A stretch of 64,000 bases of DNA, from NCBI GenBank assembly GCA_964035575.1, contig OZ037904.1:992001-1056000 (forward strand), read 5' to 3'. Position numbers and translations under genes: made by a program. The DNA is from Rhynchopus sp. YZ270_cl-10 (taxonomy: Eukaryota; Euglenozoa; Diplonemea; Diplonemida; Diplonemidae). The notes under the pieces were generated by a model, which was given only the letters and a program-made list of their open reading frames with translations, searched no databases and had not been told where the DNA came from. This document shows, piece after piece, positions 30,146 through 39,200 of the stretch; the stretch's first letter is position 1, and every line of letters begins with the position of its first letter.

Positions 30146-31322
30146 ATGGCAGCCATGCGCGCACTCGGGTTGATGTGCCTCGTCGGCACGGCTCTCGGTG
30201 CTGATCCTGCTGTTGATGCCTTTGTCATTTCCACCCCGGCTGGCGCCACCGAGCAGATTGCAGGAGGACTCCGCCTCACGTTTCTGTACGACAAGATCGC
30301 AGCCTGGCCGGATGTGGCAGGGTCTGAGCTGCGCACTGTGCCCGACTTCCTGAAGGGACACATGCTGGACGTGCCGAGACAGACATTCCCGGCAGGGTCG
30401 ACTGTGCGCTACTCGTGCCCTGCTGCAGGAAGCCCGTGCGACGCATTCGTGTTCCTGTACGAGTGCTACCCGTGCCCGTCGCTGAAGGGAGCCCTCCCCA
30501 CGTACCTGATGTCGAACGGATGGGAACGTTCGCGCTGCGCACCCAGCTTCGTGACTGGCGCACCTGGCGGCCTCACACACAGGATGACCTCGTACAGGAA
30601 GACTGTGGCACCTGGAGGCATTGAGACCTTCGACACCCTTGGCGACGTGGAGTGGGCTGCGTTTGCGATCAGCCCCGGCACTGCTGTGGACTGCTCGACG
30701 CTGCTGGCTCAGGGCGACTGCGAGGCCCCAGCACTGGGCGACTTCTGCCGCTGGAACGGAAGGTGCCAGCCGAACACGTGCATCCCCGCTGGCCCACAGC
30801 CAGGTGGATGCCCGGCACACGTCTGCATCGGAAACGAGTGGCCCCTCACGATCTAGTTTTGTGTTGTCGCAATGGTCTGTGTGATGTGATTACCGTTCTT
30901 TTCTTGTTTATTATTGCTGCTCATATTTACCGCCACCAACACTCCACGGACCACACCCCTTTCCACGTTCCGCCACACCACCCTGCCTTGCGTTGTACAA
31001 GAGCGGGTGGTGCAGCAGAACACTCTCAGTTTTGTGCCTCGTGCACACCTCCCGTTGCCCCCTGTGGTCGTTTTGTGGAGTATCGTCTGTCAAAGCAATT
31101 TACACATACATACCTTCCTCTTTTATTAAACATAAGAACACTTCCCAGCGTAGTTGCAGGGATGTTCGCATTTGTTTTCCTTCTTTTTTTGCCGCAAAAT
31201 TTGAACATGGGCCGCAAGGCCTGACGCCGGCAACTTATTATTTTCTCGTTTTATTTATTTTACTTACCTGTGCTGTTGTGTTGCTGCCCTTTTACCTTGT
31301 TGGTTGCAACTGTTTGTTGTAA
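30090..31322 (+). repeat. duplicated block, copy A
   Basis: About 1.2 kb, including CA-repeat leader, coding region and roughly 460 bp of 3' sequence, nearly identical to 61965-63174 (copy B) and to 63325 onward (copy C). The 3' part differs by small insertions, for example about 25 bp after the shared TAAGAACACT. Confidence 0.9.
30146..30856 (+). CDS. secreted cysteine-rich protein, copy A
   Basis: 236 aa, family not recognised. A clear signal peptide (MAAMRALGLMCLVGTALG, cleaved about residue 18-19) is followed by a segment that differs between copies (ADPAVDAFVISTPAGATEQ) and then a constant domain. That domain has 12 cysteines, all presumably disulfide-bonded, with landmarks DKIAAWPDVAGSEL, CDAFVFLYECYPCPS, GALPTYLMSNGWERSRC, HRMTSYRKTVAPGG, LGDVEWAAF and FCRWNGRCQPNTC. 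There is no membrane anchor or GPI-like tail, so a soluble secreted or vesicle-content role is likely. Almost all codons end in G or C, stronger than in neighbouring hypothetical genes, which suggests high expression. The nearest relative in the window is the two-domain protein at 32215. Confidence 0.85.
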   Translation: MAAMRALGLMCLVGTALGADPAVDAFVISTPAGATEQIAGGLRLTFLYDKIAAWPDVAGSELRTVPDFLKGHMLDVPRQTFPAGSTVRYSCPAAGSPCDAFVFLYECYPCPSLKGALPTYLMSNGWERSRCAPSFVTGAPGGLTHRMTSYRKTVAPGGIETFDTLGDVEWAAFAISPGTAVDCSTLLAQGDCEAPALGDFCRWNGRCQPNTCIPAGPQPGGCPAHVCIGNEWPLTI

Positions 31323-32214
31323 CAAACATGAATGTACACCTGCTGAAGATCTGATACGAAATGCAGAAAAAATACAGGGGCGGGCTTTTTTGACTTTTTG
31401 TTTATTATTGTGCACCGTGCAGATGATTTCCTTTTATATTTCTGGAACATTGTCCACAGCCGTCATGCCTAGCTATACGGCACACTAACCTCAAGTCGCA
31501 GTGCTTCTAACTTCAGTCGTGCTTCCTTTCATTTGACCCAGCTTGCGATTCACCTGCGTGAGAATATCATCAACCCTTCCCCTTCCCCGTCTGTGACGCA
31601 CCTGGCTCACTCATGTCACCCAGAATGTCGTCAGATGGGGCTCCGGCTGTGACTCCTGTTGACTCAACTACAAGATTGCACGCACATGACAAATCGTAAC
31701 AAACAATTGCCCAAGTACAGGTCAACTTCTGTCCCTTCACCGAATCTCGCGTGGTCCTGCCACCCACTCTGTTCGCTACTGAATATCTACACAACAAGAG
31801 TCTTCCCTAGTACTGTGGCTATAGCAAACACTATTGCCGAAGTTGTTCTGTATCATATTTTGAACATGAACGGACACATCACCTTCCACAAACATACAGG
31901 CGTTTTGATGGGTTGAGAGTCCCAATCCCAGCACTGCCCCCGCGTCACTCCACTTGTCGACGCTGTTCTACTGGAGGACCGCTTTTTCGCTTGCTCACAT
32001 AGTCCGGGTAGAGGGCACGTAGAACAGACCTACGATTGCTTTGTGCGCAGTTCGAGGGACAGGGGTTTTGACGGGGGTTTTTTTTTTGTGGGAAGGTTTT
32101 ATTATTCCTGCGCTGAGGTGAAAAGGCTGAAGCTATGACACTATATATTCATGATACTAACCCACATCCACATCCACACAGAATCCCTTTTTTAGCCTCA
32201 TTGCTTACAACACA
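31323..32214. other. intergenic between secreted paralogues
   Basis: Less repeat-rich than other spacers. A GC-richer patch at 31500-31850 has no frame I trust. None of the S1-S4 families is seen. Confidence 0.45.
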
Positions 32215-33627
32215 ATGTCCACAAAAGCATTGCTCTTCGCCTCCTTGGTGGGCGCTGTCTTCGCAGAATGCCCTGCCACCACTAACGTCCTCGACGTGTG
32301 CAGCAAGGGCGAAGGTGAGGACGACGTGCTCTCCGTCACACCTGCCTACCTTGCGAACGACGCTGCCGCTTGGTCTGACGTCCCGGGATCGGCCTTCAAG
32401 GACGTGCCTGCCTTCCTTCAGGGCCTCCTGATGCAGGTGCCCAAGCAGAACCTCACCAAGGGCTCCACCGTGCGTTTCACCTGCCCCCCCGGCTCGAACA
32501 CATGCGACGCGTACGTTTTCCTCTACGAGTGCAGCCCCTGCCAGACCGAGAAGGGCGCCCTCCCGACCTACCTCATGGGTAACAGCTGGGAGCGTTCCCG
32601 TTGCGCGCCGTTCTTTGTGACCGGTGTTGCCAATGGACACCACCACAGAATGATCTCCTACAGAAAGACCGTGGCGCCTGGTGACGTCGAGACCTTCATG
32701 ACCCTGGGTGACGTGGAGTGGGCTGCGTTTGCGATCAGCAGCGACTCGGTTGACTGCTCGTCGAAGAACCCCACTCAGTGCACGGACCCTTCCCTGAAGG
32801 ACTTCTGCCGCTGGAACGGTCAGTGCGAGGTTGCGAAGTGCCACTTCGGAGGACCCAGCCCGATGACCGGCTGCGACCTGAACACATGCGTCGGAACCGA
32901 ATTCCCCGTTGCCACATCGTCCCCTCCCGCTGGACCCCCACCATGTGGCACCATGCCGGTTGAGGTCCGTTTCGCTGCGTTCCCTCTGGTGCCTTCCATC
33001 CCTGTGGTGCAGTGGGCAGGACAGCCGGTGGTCCAGGGATTGACCCCACGCGCAGACGCAGCGTACTCCCTCAGGGACTTCCCCGATGCCTTCCTCGCCG
33101 CGGGCATGAAGGCCTACTACCCGGCTGACCCCCAGGCCCAGATGAACGTTGGTGCCCAGATCAGTGTTGTGTGCCCAGAGAGCTGCGACGGAACACACTG
33201 CGAGGTGTTTGTCCCGACGTACTACTGCCCGCCCTGCACCTCGTCGGCGAACAACGGAGGACTGCCCACGACGCTGCCCAACGCAAACTGGGCGGCTGGC
33301 TGGGAGACAGTGATGTGCTCGCCCACCTTCCGCACTGAGGTGGCGGGTGCGGACTTCCCTACCTCTGCCTTCAGAAAGGTGATCCCCTCGGGCACCACGT
33401 ACGACCTTCCCCTCCTGACCAGCACCCTTGCGCACACAGGAGTCTACGTCAGGCAGGGAGCTGTCATCTGCACAGACATCACAAGCGACTCCGACTGCCG
33501 CACTGCATCCGAGTGCCGCTGGGAGATGACCGGGTTCTTTGGAGGAGAGTGCGTGGTCGACTGGTGCTCCAGAGGCAGTGACGCCCCCCTTCCCCAGACC
33601 TGCGACACCTGCGCAGCAGTGGTTTGA
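32215..33627 (+). CDS. secreted cysteine-rich protein with two related domains
   Basis: 470 aa. Signal peptide MSTKALLFASLVGAVFAEC with cleavage near residue 17. Domain 1 (about 20-230) aligns with the single-domain family: NDAAAWSDVPGSAFKDVPAF, CDAYVFLYECSPC, GALPTYLMGNSWERSRC, HRMISYRKTVAPGD, LGDVEWAAFAIS and FCRWNGQC are shared. After a Pro-rich hinge (about 227-240, SSPPAGPPPC), domain 2 (240-470) repeats the pattern more distantly: LRDFPDAFLAAG, CEVFVPTYYCPPC, GGLPTTLPNANWAAGWETVMC, and CRWEM near the end. This gives an internal duplication with conserved cysteines. No membrane segment follows. Codon use is strongly G/C-ending, as in copy A. Function unknown; adhesion or food-particle binding would be guesses. 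Confidence 0.85.
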   Translation: MSTKALLFASLVGAVFAECPATTNVLDVCSKGEGEDDVLSVTPAYLANDAAAWSDVPGSAFKDVPAFLQGLLMQVPKQNLTKGSTVRFTCPPGSNTCDAYVFLYECSPCQTEKGALPTYLMGNSWERSRCAPFFVTGVANGHHHRMISYRKTVAPGDVETFMTLGDVEWAAFAISSDSVDCSSKNPTQCTDPSLKDFCRWNGQCEVAKCHFGGPSPMTGCDLNTCVGTEFPVATSSPPAGPPPCGTMPVEVRFAAFPLVPSIPVVQWAGQPVVQGLTPRADAAYSLRDFPDAFLAAGMKAYYPADPQAQMNVGAQISVVCPESCDGTHCEVFVPTYYCPPCTSSANNGGLPTTLPNANWAAGWETVMCSPTFRTEVAGADFPTSAFRKVIPSGTTYDLPLLTSTLAHTGVYVRQGAVICTDITSDSDCRTASECRWEMTGFFGGECVVDWCSRGSDAPLPQTCDTCAAVV

Positions 33628-34059
33628 GGGTGAGATTTAAGGAAAAAAAAAAGGCAACAAAAAAAAAAAGTGATGGTTGTGAGGTTTTTTTAGCATATTC
33701 CACAAAAAGGTTTAGTCGCCAATTTTGTTGAAATGAAACACAAAAAAAAAAGGAAAAATTATAGACGGGTTTCATTTAGTTTAGTGCGTGAGCCATGCAT
33801 TGCAACCCTCTTTTTTTTTGAATTATTTTTCCCCACACACATCCCCCACTCTTTTTGTTTTTGTCTTTCGGAGATGTGAGGCAGTGGAAGTTCGCGAAAC
33901 CATTTTTTTTTTTTTTTTTTTTTTTTTTCAAATTTTCCAGAGGGTTTCGGTCTTAGCCGACCTATACTCGAGGAGAGTTTTAGTCCAGGGCTGGTGTCAT
34001 ATGAAAGCCAGTCGGAGGTGCCAAGGTGCCCATCAAATATTTTTTTCTACCATTTTTCC

Positions 34060-34192
34060 GGTGACTAAGCACATTTGCGCAAATTGCCACCCACGAGTAG
34101 CAATAACGCACAAAAAAACATACGACTGATGAATAAACCAAAGAATAATCTAATCAGACTAAACACGAGAGGCTTACGTTCATCTTACAAAC
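34060..34192 (+). repeat. S2 hairpin repeat interrupted by about 90 bp
   Basis: GGTGACTAAGCAC, then unrelated sequence, then GACTAAACACGAGAGGCTTA and GTTCATCTTACAAAC. Either an insertion split one S2, or a truncated copy sits next to a complete one. Confidence 0.5.
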
Positions 34193-34254
34193 TCTTTCTT
34201 TTGTTGGCATCGCGAATCTACATTCCTCGACTCGAATCTCCTTTCAAAAAAAAA

Positions 34255-34292
34255 GGTGACTGAAGCAGAAGGCTTCGGTCCATCTTACAAAC
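34255..34292 (+). repeat. S2 hairpin repeat
   Basis: GGTGACTGAAGCAGAAGGC, TTCGGTCCATCTTACAAAC and T-run. The stem changed on both arms (GAAGC / GCTTC), so pairing is kept. Confidence 0.65.
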
Positions 34293-34618
34293 ACCTTTTT
34301 TTTTTTCCATTTCAGTTTTTCTCACTCCCTCCCTTACATTTGATCATGACAACCACCCCTTTTTTATTTCAAGGTGTACTATGCACAGCTTTTCTTTCAA
34401 GCGAGCTTTGCTTCATCTAAAAAAAAATTTTTTTTTTGCGTACTTTTAGCTTATTATACGGGCCATCATAATAGCCCCACTTTTCAAAATATGGTTATTG
34501 TCCTAGGTGGGGATAACCTCTTTTGAAAAATATCCTTTTTTTTTTTTAATTTTTTTATGATTATGTACCTCCATACAACCTGCCTCATGGTAACCGTATG
34601 TGATACGTGCATGTCAAT

Positions 34619-34720
34619 GAAGTGCTCTCTGAGGGGTTCGATAACCCCGCGGGGGGATAACCAGTGCCTGCGTCTGCCTGATGAACGGAGGGACGTTTTG
34701 TGCACTTTCAACTTCTGTTA
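34619..34720 (+). repeat. S4 repeat with tRNA-like head
   Basis: AAGTGCTCTCTGAGGGGTTCG, ATAACCCCGCGG, then CAGTGCCTGCGTCTGCCTG, GAACGGAGGGACG and TTTCAACTTCTG. The GGGGTTCGATAACCCC block has the stem and 7-nt loop of a tRNA T-arm (B-box-like). Confidence 0.65.
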
Positions 34721-34753
34721 TTTTTCTATGAAATTGAGTTTTCTAATTTTTTG

Positions 34754-34795
34754 GAGATAACCAAGCAAAAACGAGACTTGGTATCATCTTACGGG
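34754..34795 (+). repeat. S2 hairpin repeat
   Basis: GATAACCAAGCAAAAACGAG, ACTTGGTATCATCTTACGGG; the stem CCAAG / CTTGG is again compensated. Confidence 0.6.
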
Positions 34796-34864
34796 AAACC
34801 ATTCCCTTTTTGTTTTGAGGGAGATCGCATATTTACTGAACCCCTCCTTTTTTTATATTATTGT

Positions 34865-34905
34865 CAGTGCCTGCGTCCCAGAGGCGTTAAAAACGCACTG
34901 TCAAT
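34865..34905 (+). repeat. S4 repeat, shortened
   Basis: CAGTGCCTGCGTCCCAGAGGC, GTTAAAAACGCACTGTC. Confidence 0.5.
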
Positions 34906-35594
34906 CACTTTTATATGCAAAATACAGTGCGTGGGTATAAACAAAGGAAAAACCATACTCGAGGGTGATGCATAGCAACAATGCCATCAGCAGAGGCGTT
35001 TGCAAAAAAGAAAAAAAAAACAATGTCATCACCCTCTTTTGCTTATTCTCCACCACTGTACACCTGTTATTATTATTATTTTTTTTTTTTTTTCTGTCAG
35101 TATCAAATTTCCCCCACCCTTTCCCCATCTCTCTTCACCTGACGGACTGTCCTGTGTATCCATTGGTTTTTTGTTGTTTTTTTTTGTCAGAATGGTAAAC
35201 GAAGAAGAACAGTTTTTGTTATGCAAAATTCTTGACAGTAAACAAATTTCATCATAACGCACAGTGCAATGGGGGGAAAGGTAAGGAGCGAGGCAGTGTA
35301 GCAGGACAACGATCTACATTTCACAATATACGAGGAGTCATATTTTTTTAAAAAATATATTCAAGGGTGAATCCTTGTGTTTTTTTTTATATAAATGGGG
35401 TGACCACATCATCTCGAGCATCTGTCTTTTTGTGACGAAGTGCGACAGCCCATCTTCTACTACAGCGTATTCCAGCGTGATAACGATGGTATCGATGTGT
35501 GTGTATGCTTCATTTGATATGGCTTCTTTGTTCTTTTCTTTTATATTGTGCTTTGGTGGTCTACCTGCCTCCCCCCCTCACCATCTCCCTCACA

Positions 35595-35755
35595 CGACGT
35601 TGAAGTAAATTACTTTACTTGTGGTTTTACATGTCATTTTTTTTTACTTGTGTTTAAGCTGTACGCTTACGTTTTTACGTGTGCCACAAGTAAACTATTT
35701 TCACAAGTAAAATTACATGTAAAACTACAAGTAAAGTCATTTACTTCAACGTCGT
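35595..35755. mobile_element. MITE with about 45-bp inverted repeats
   Basis: Left CACGACGTTGAAGTAAAT, right ATTTACTTCAACGTCGTG, with a second matching tier inside (ACTTGTGGTTTTACATG and its complement). No coding capacity and no certain target duplication. Confidence 0.8.
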
Positions 35756-36461
35756 GCAGTACAACAAAGGTATAATCTCAACCCATCCGCAACACTGTTC
35801 ATAGAACACCATGATTTTCCTTTTCTGCAAAAAAAAGGGGGTTTTTACCAAACCCTTTTTTCTAGCTTTAGCGAGGTTTGTCATGTCAATAGTATTGACA
35901 TCGTGTCAATGGAACAAAACAAAACAAAATAAAATGCTTTTTCTTTGAAAAAAAGGAGAGCAGTTTTTTGGCAGTGTTTCTGTAACCCCCCTTCCCTTTT
36001 TCTCTTCCCCCCCCCCATTCTTTCTTTTAGTTTCTTTACGTCTACAAACCCCCAAAAAAAAGTATCGTTTCAAAAACAAAAAAAAACAAACAAACAAACA
36101 TGAAAAATAGGGAATAGAATATTTTTAAGTTCTCGTTTTGCCATCAATTTTAGTGTACATGAGGAAGAAAAAAAAAAATAGACATGGTGGAGGGGAAAAG
36201 GTAACATCTTTCTACTCCCCATTCTTTCCCTTTTTTTTTGACTTACATTTAGGGTGTTTGCACTTACTGTAACAACTTCCCTTTTTTAAAACTGATCCTG
36301 AGTGTCTTTTCTCGAGACACACAACCAGGAAAAGTGTTTTTTTTTTCTTTTTGCTGCGCTCAACGATCTCTTTTTCATTTTCTGTCCCCTGCTTTTTTCT
36401 TCGGTGCCTCCTCTAATTACTGCAGAGTGTTTAGGGCTCACCTTACCCTTTCCCTTTTTTG

Positions 36462-36500
36462 AAGGTTGCTGAGTGCGCGAGACTCAGGATCGTCTTACAA
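36462..36500 (+). repeat. S2 hairpin repeat
   Basis: AGGTTGCTGAGTGCGCGAGAC, TCAGGATCGTCTTACA; stem CTGAGT / ACTCAG is compensated. Confidence 0.6.
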
Positions 36501-37545
36501 AAAAAAACTTTTCTCTTTTCCCCTTTTGTGCCAACCTTCTCGTTGTGTGTTCTGCTTCAAGATTTATTTTGACCGGATTTTCTGTATCTAATATTTTCCA
36601 GCAGGGGGGTGGGGGGAGAGGTTTCGAAAAAAAAAAAAATGTCTTTGCTAAAGACAGGAAGGACAACTAACAGCTTCTCTCCCTCCCCTCACCCCCCAAT
36701 TCCCATGGTCGATGTGTAGGTAAGATGCACGCGAGGTATACACATCTTCCATTTTTTTCCTTTCCCCCCCTCCTTTTTAAATTGCTCATGCGTTTTCTCC
36801 TTTTAGGTGGCGATCGCCGTACAAAAAAAAAAAAAAAAAAAGCAAACAAACAAAACAAAACAAAACAAAACAAAAACAAAAAGGATCTTCTCTCTACGTT
36901 TGGCCAGTACGATGGCATAAAAGTGGGGTACAGCAGTATATGGTGTGTCGTCGAACCTGAAAGGTTTCCCCTTTTTTTTTTGCTGGAAAATATGATTTTT
37001 TTTAAATACAGTCGCGTAGAGTGTTGATCACAAAAGAAAAAGGAAAACGTTTTCCCCCCCGTTAAAGAAGGTGTTTATCTTCGTTGGAGAAGCGAAGTTT
37101 TGTGCCTATTTTTTTTTTGTCACCTTTTCGGTCCAAAAATTTGAACAGTTTCAAGGCGCCGCCAGATTTTTCAAAAAATTTGTTCCCCAAAAAAGGGGAA
37201 AGAAAAGGGCCTTTTTTTTTGAAAAAAAATGACTTGATCCATTAAAGATGATTTAGCCATTCTCTGAACATTACAAGCACAAAAAAAGAGTTTAAAAAAA
37301 AAACACACACACAAACGCAAATTATATGAAGCGGAATGCGGATACCCACACCTTCTCTTAGGATTGTTGTGTGGATTCGTACAAATGCAATACGAAAAAT
37401 AAAAAAACAACATACTCACGTGACCCCTCCCCCACATCCCCACCACCCTAAGTGCGTTAGGAAGGACCCTCCTTCTCTCTCTCCCCAGGGCTCAGTACGG
37501 TCTTCCCCCTCCACACAAAGTGTATTAGTGGCAGTTCATTTCTTT

Positions 37546-37672
37546 GGGGTGGTCTAGTGGCTAATACATTATTGTTGGATATTTTTGAAGTGGTCCTCTC
37601 TGGGGGGGGTTTCGATAACCCCGCGGAGAACCAGTGTATGACGAGGCGTTTTGCACTTTCAACTTCTCTTTT
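37546..37672 (+). repeat. S4 repeat with tRNA-like A- and B-box blocks
   Basis: GGGGTGGTCTAGTGGCTAAT resembles the 5' half of tRNAs of the Glu/Gly/Asp type (A-box TAGTGGCTAA), and GGGTTTCGATAACCCCGCGG resembles a T-arm about 50 nt later, followed by the S4 body (GAGGCGTTTTGCAC, TTTCAACTTCTC) and T-run. It fits a tRNA-derived SINE better than a functional tRNA, because the acceptor ends do not pair. Confidence 0.55.
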
Positions 37673-38310
37673 TTTTGGGGGAAAAAGCAAAAAAAAAAAG
37701 AAAAAGAAAAAGAAAAAGCACACAACGGTCTCCCCTTGACCATCGCTGCACCGTATTCCTCCCTAGCCTCTGATGAGGGAATGTGTCCTTTCCCTTAGGG
37801 TGTGCGAAAGAAGAAACAAAAAAAAAAAAAAAAAAAAAAAAAATACAGTAAACACCACAGTTTCTACCACCCCCTTTCATGTTTGCCTAAGACTCTCGGT
37901 GTGGAGGTGAGATGCTTTTGGAAACATGTGGATGACCTACTTTTTATTTTATTTTATTTTTCAACAAAAAAAGAAATTGATATAGCGTGTAGTTAGCGTC
38001 CTGTACACAATCTACCCACGCCCAGTTTTTTTTTTACTTCTTTCTATGGAAATTGACTAAAGTAATTAGAGGTTTTATGGTTTATTTTTTACCTTTTTTC
38101 TTTTTTTTTTTTTGAAAAACCTGGGGAAAAAAAAGCTATGTGTCTCTGTGCCGTTCACTCAGTGAGGGCCCATTTTTTTTTTTCTCGTTTTTTTTTCAAG
38201 TTTTTTTTTTCTCTCCCCTCCTCACCCGTTCGTTTCCTTTATGGTACACTGTTACGCGATGACTTTGTATTTCACGTCATGTTGTTTTTATTTAGTTTTC
38301 CTTTGTTATA

Positions 38311-38350
38311 AGGTGGCTAAACGCGAGGAGGTTCGGTCCATCTTATAAAC
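38311..38350 (+). repeat. S2 hairpin repeat
   Basis: AGGTGGCTAAACGCGAGGAGG, TTCGGTCCATCTTATAAAC and T-run; the stem is partly decayed. Confidence 0.5.
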
Positions 38351-39200
38351 TTTTTTTCCTTCTTTTTTTTTTCCCTCTTTCTCTTTGCTTACCAGGAGAG
38401 TAAACCCACATCGTCCCCACAACGCTGCCAAGACGACGACGCATCCTTTTTGGTGTGTGGCGCCCGAAACTCGTTTTTTTTGAAGTTTTTTTTCTTTTGT
38501 TGCTCGTAGGGACCATTGTCTCGCGGTGGTTCAACCATCGTAAGAGAGAAGGGGTCATCGAACGAAAGAGAATAAACAAAAAAAAACTTGCGCGGGGTGA
38601 CGAGAGGGAGCGTAAAAGAAAAAAGAATACAAAAAGAAAACAAAAAAAAAAAAAAAAAACAAACACAAAAACAAAAACCGTCCTACCCCTCCACCCCTTG
38701 GGGTTTTCTCCCTTTTCTGTGCGAACCTACTGAAGTACTCTATTTTTCTCCCGCCCAAATTAGCGACTCAGGGTTTGTGCTCCTCTATCGTCTCTCCCAC
38801 ACTGCGAAACGGGCAGAGGACCCCAACCGTACCCTACATCACACAGGATTCGCTGCTATAGACAACGCTCCTCGGGTATTTCTTTGAACACCTCGAAGCC
38901 GAGTCTCGCGTCCCTCCAGGTGTGATCGGATAATTGGCTCCGTAAGTAGTCACCTCTTATTTTCGCAAATTTCGCGTTTATGTCGTGGGATGAAGGTGAA
39001 GGCAGGGGCAGTGCATCCCTGTGGTTCTGGTCAGGATGCTAAGGATGGATTGAAGTTCATCCACAAAGTCATAGTGCCCCGCGTCACAACCACCTTCCCG
39101 CATGAGGCCAGTGGAGAGGTGTTGTGCCACGTATCCCTTACCTTTTGTTGTTTCTTCTTCCCACCAAAAACACCTGAACAAAACAGAGAGACACAAAACC

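Larger units (their letters stand above)
33628..39200. other. 5.6-kb gene-free repeat region
   Basis: T-, A- and C-runs throughout, with S2 (five or six copies), S4 (three), a 3'-S3 fragment (38241-38280), one MITE (35595-35755) and the GTGCCTGCATCAA-type motif near 34015. No frame on either strand reads as a conserved protein. Confidence 0.6.

Noticed and set aside
37546-37640. Functional tRNA gene
   Set aside because: A- and B-box-like blocks are present, but the acceptor arms do not pair and no anticodon arm can be drawn, so I treat it as a SINE head.
39102-39200. Upstream ATG of the UBL-LRR frame as the real start
   Set aside because: The added residues include the CT-tract and AG and do not look like protein; the ATG at 39201 begins the ubiquitin-like fold exactly.
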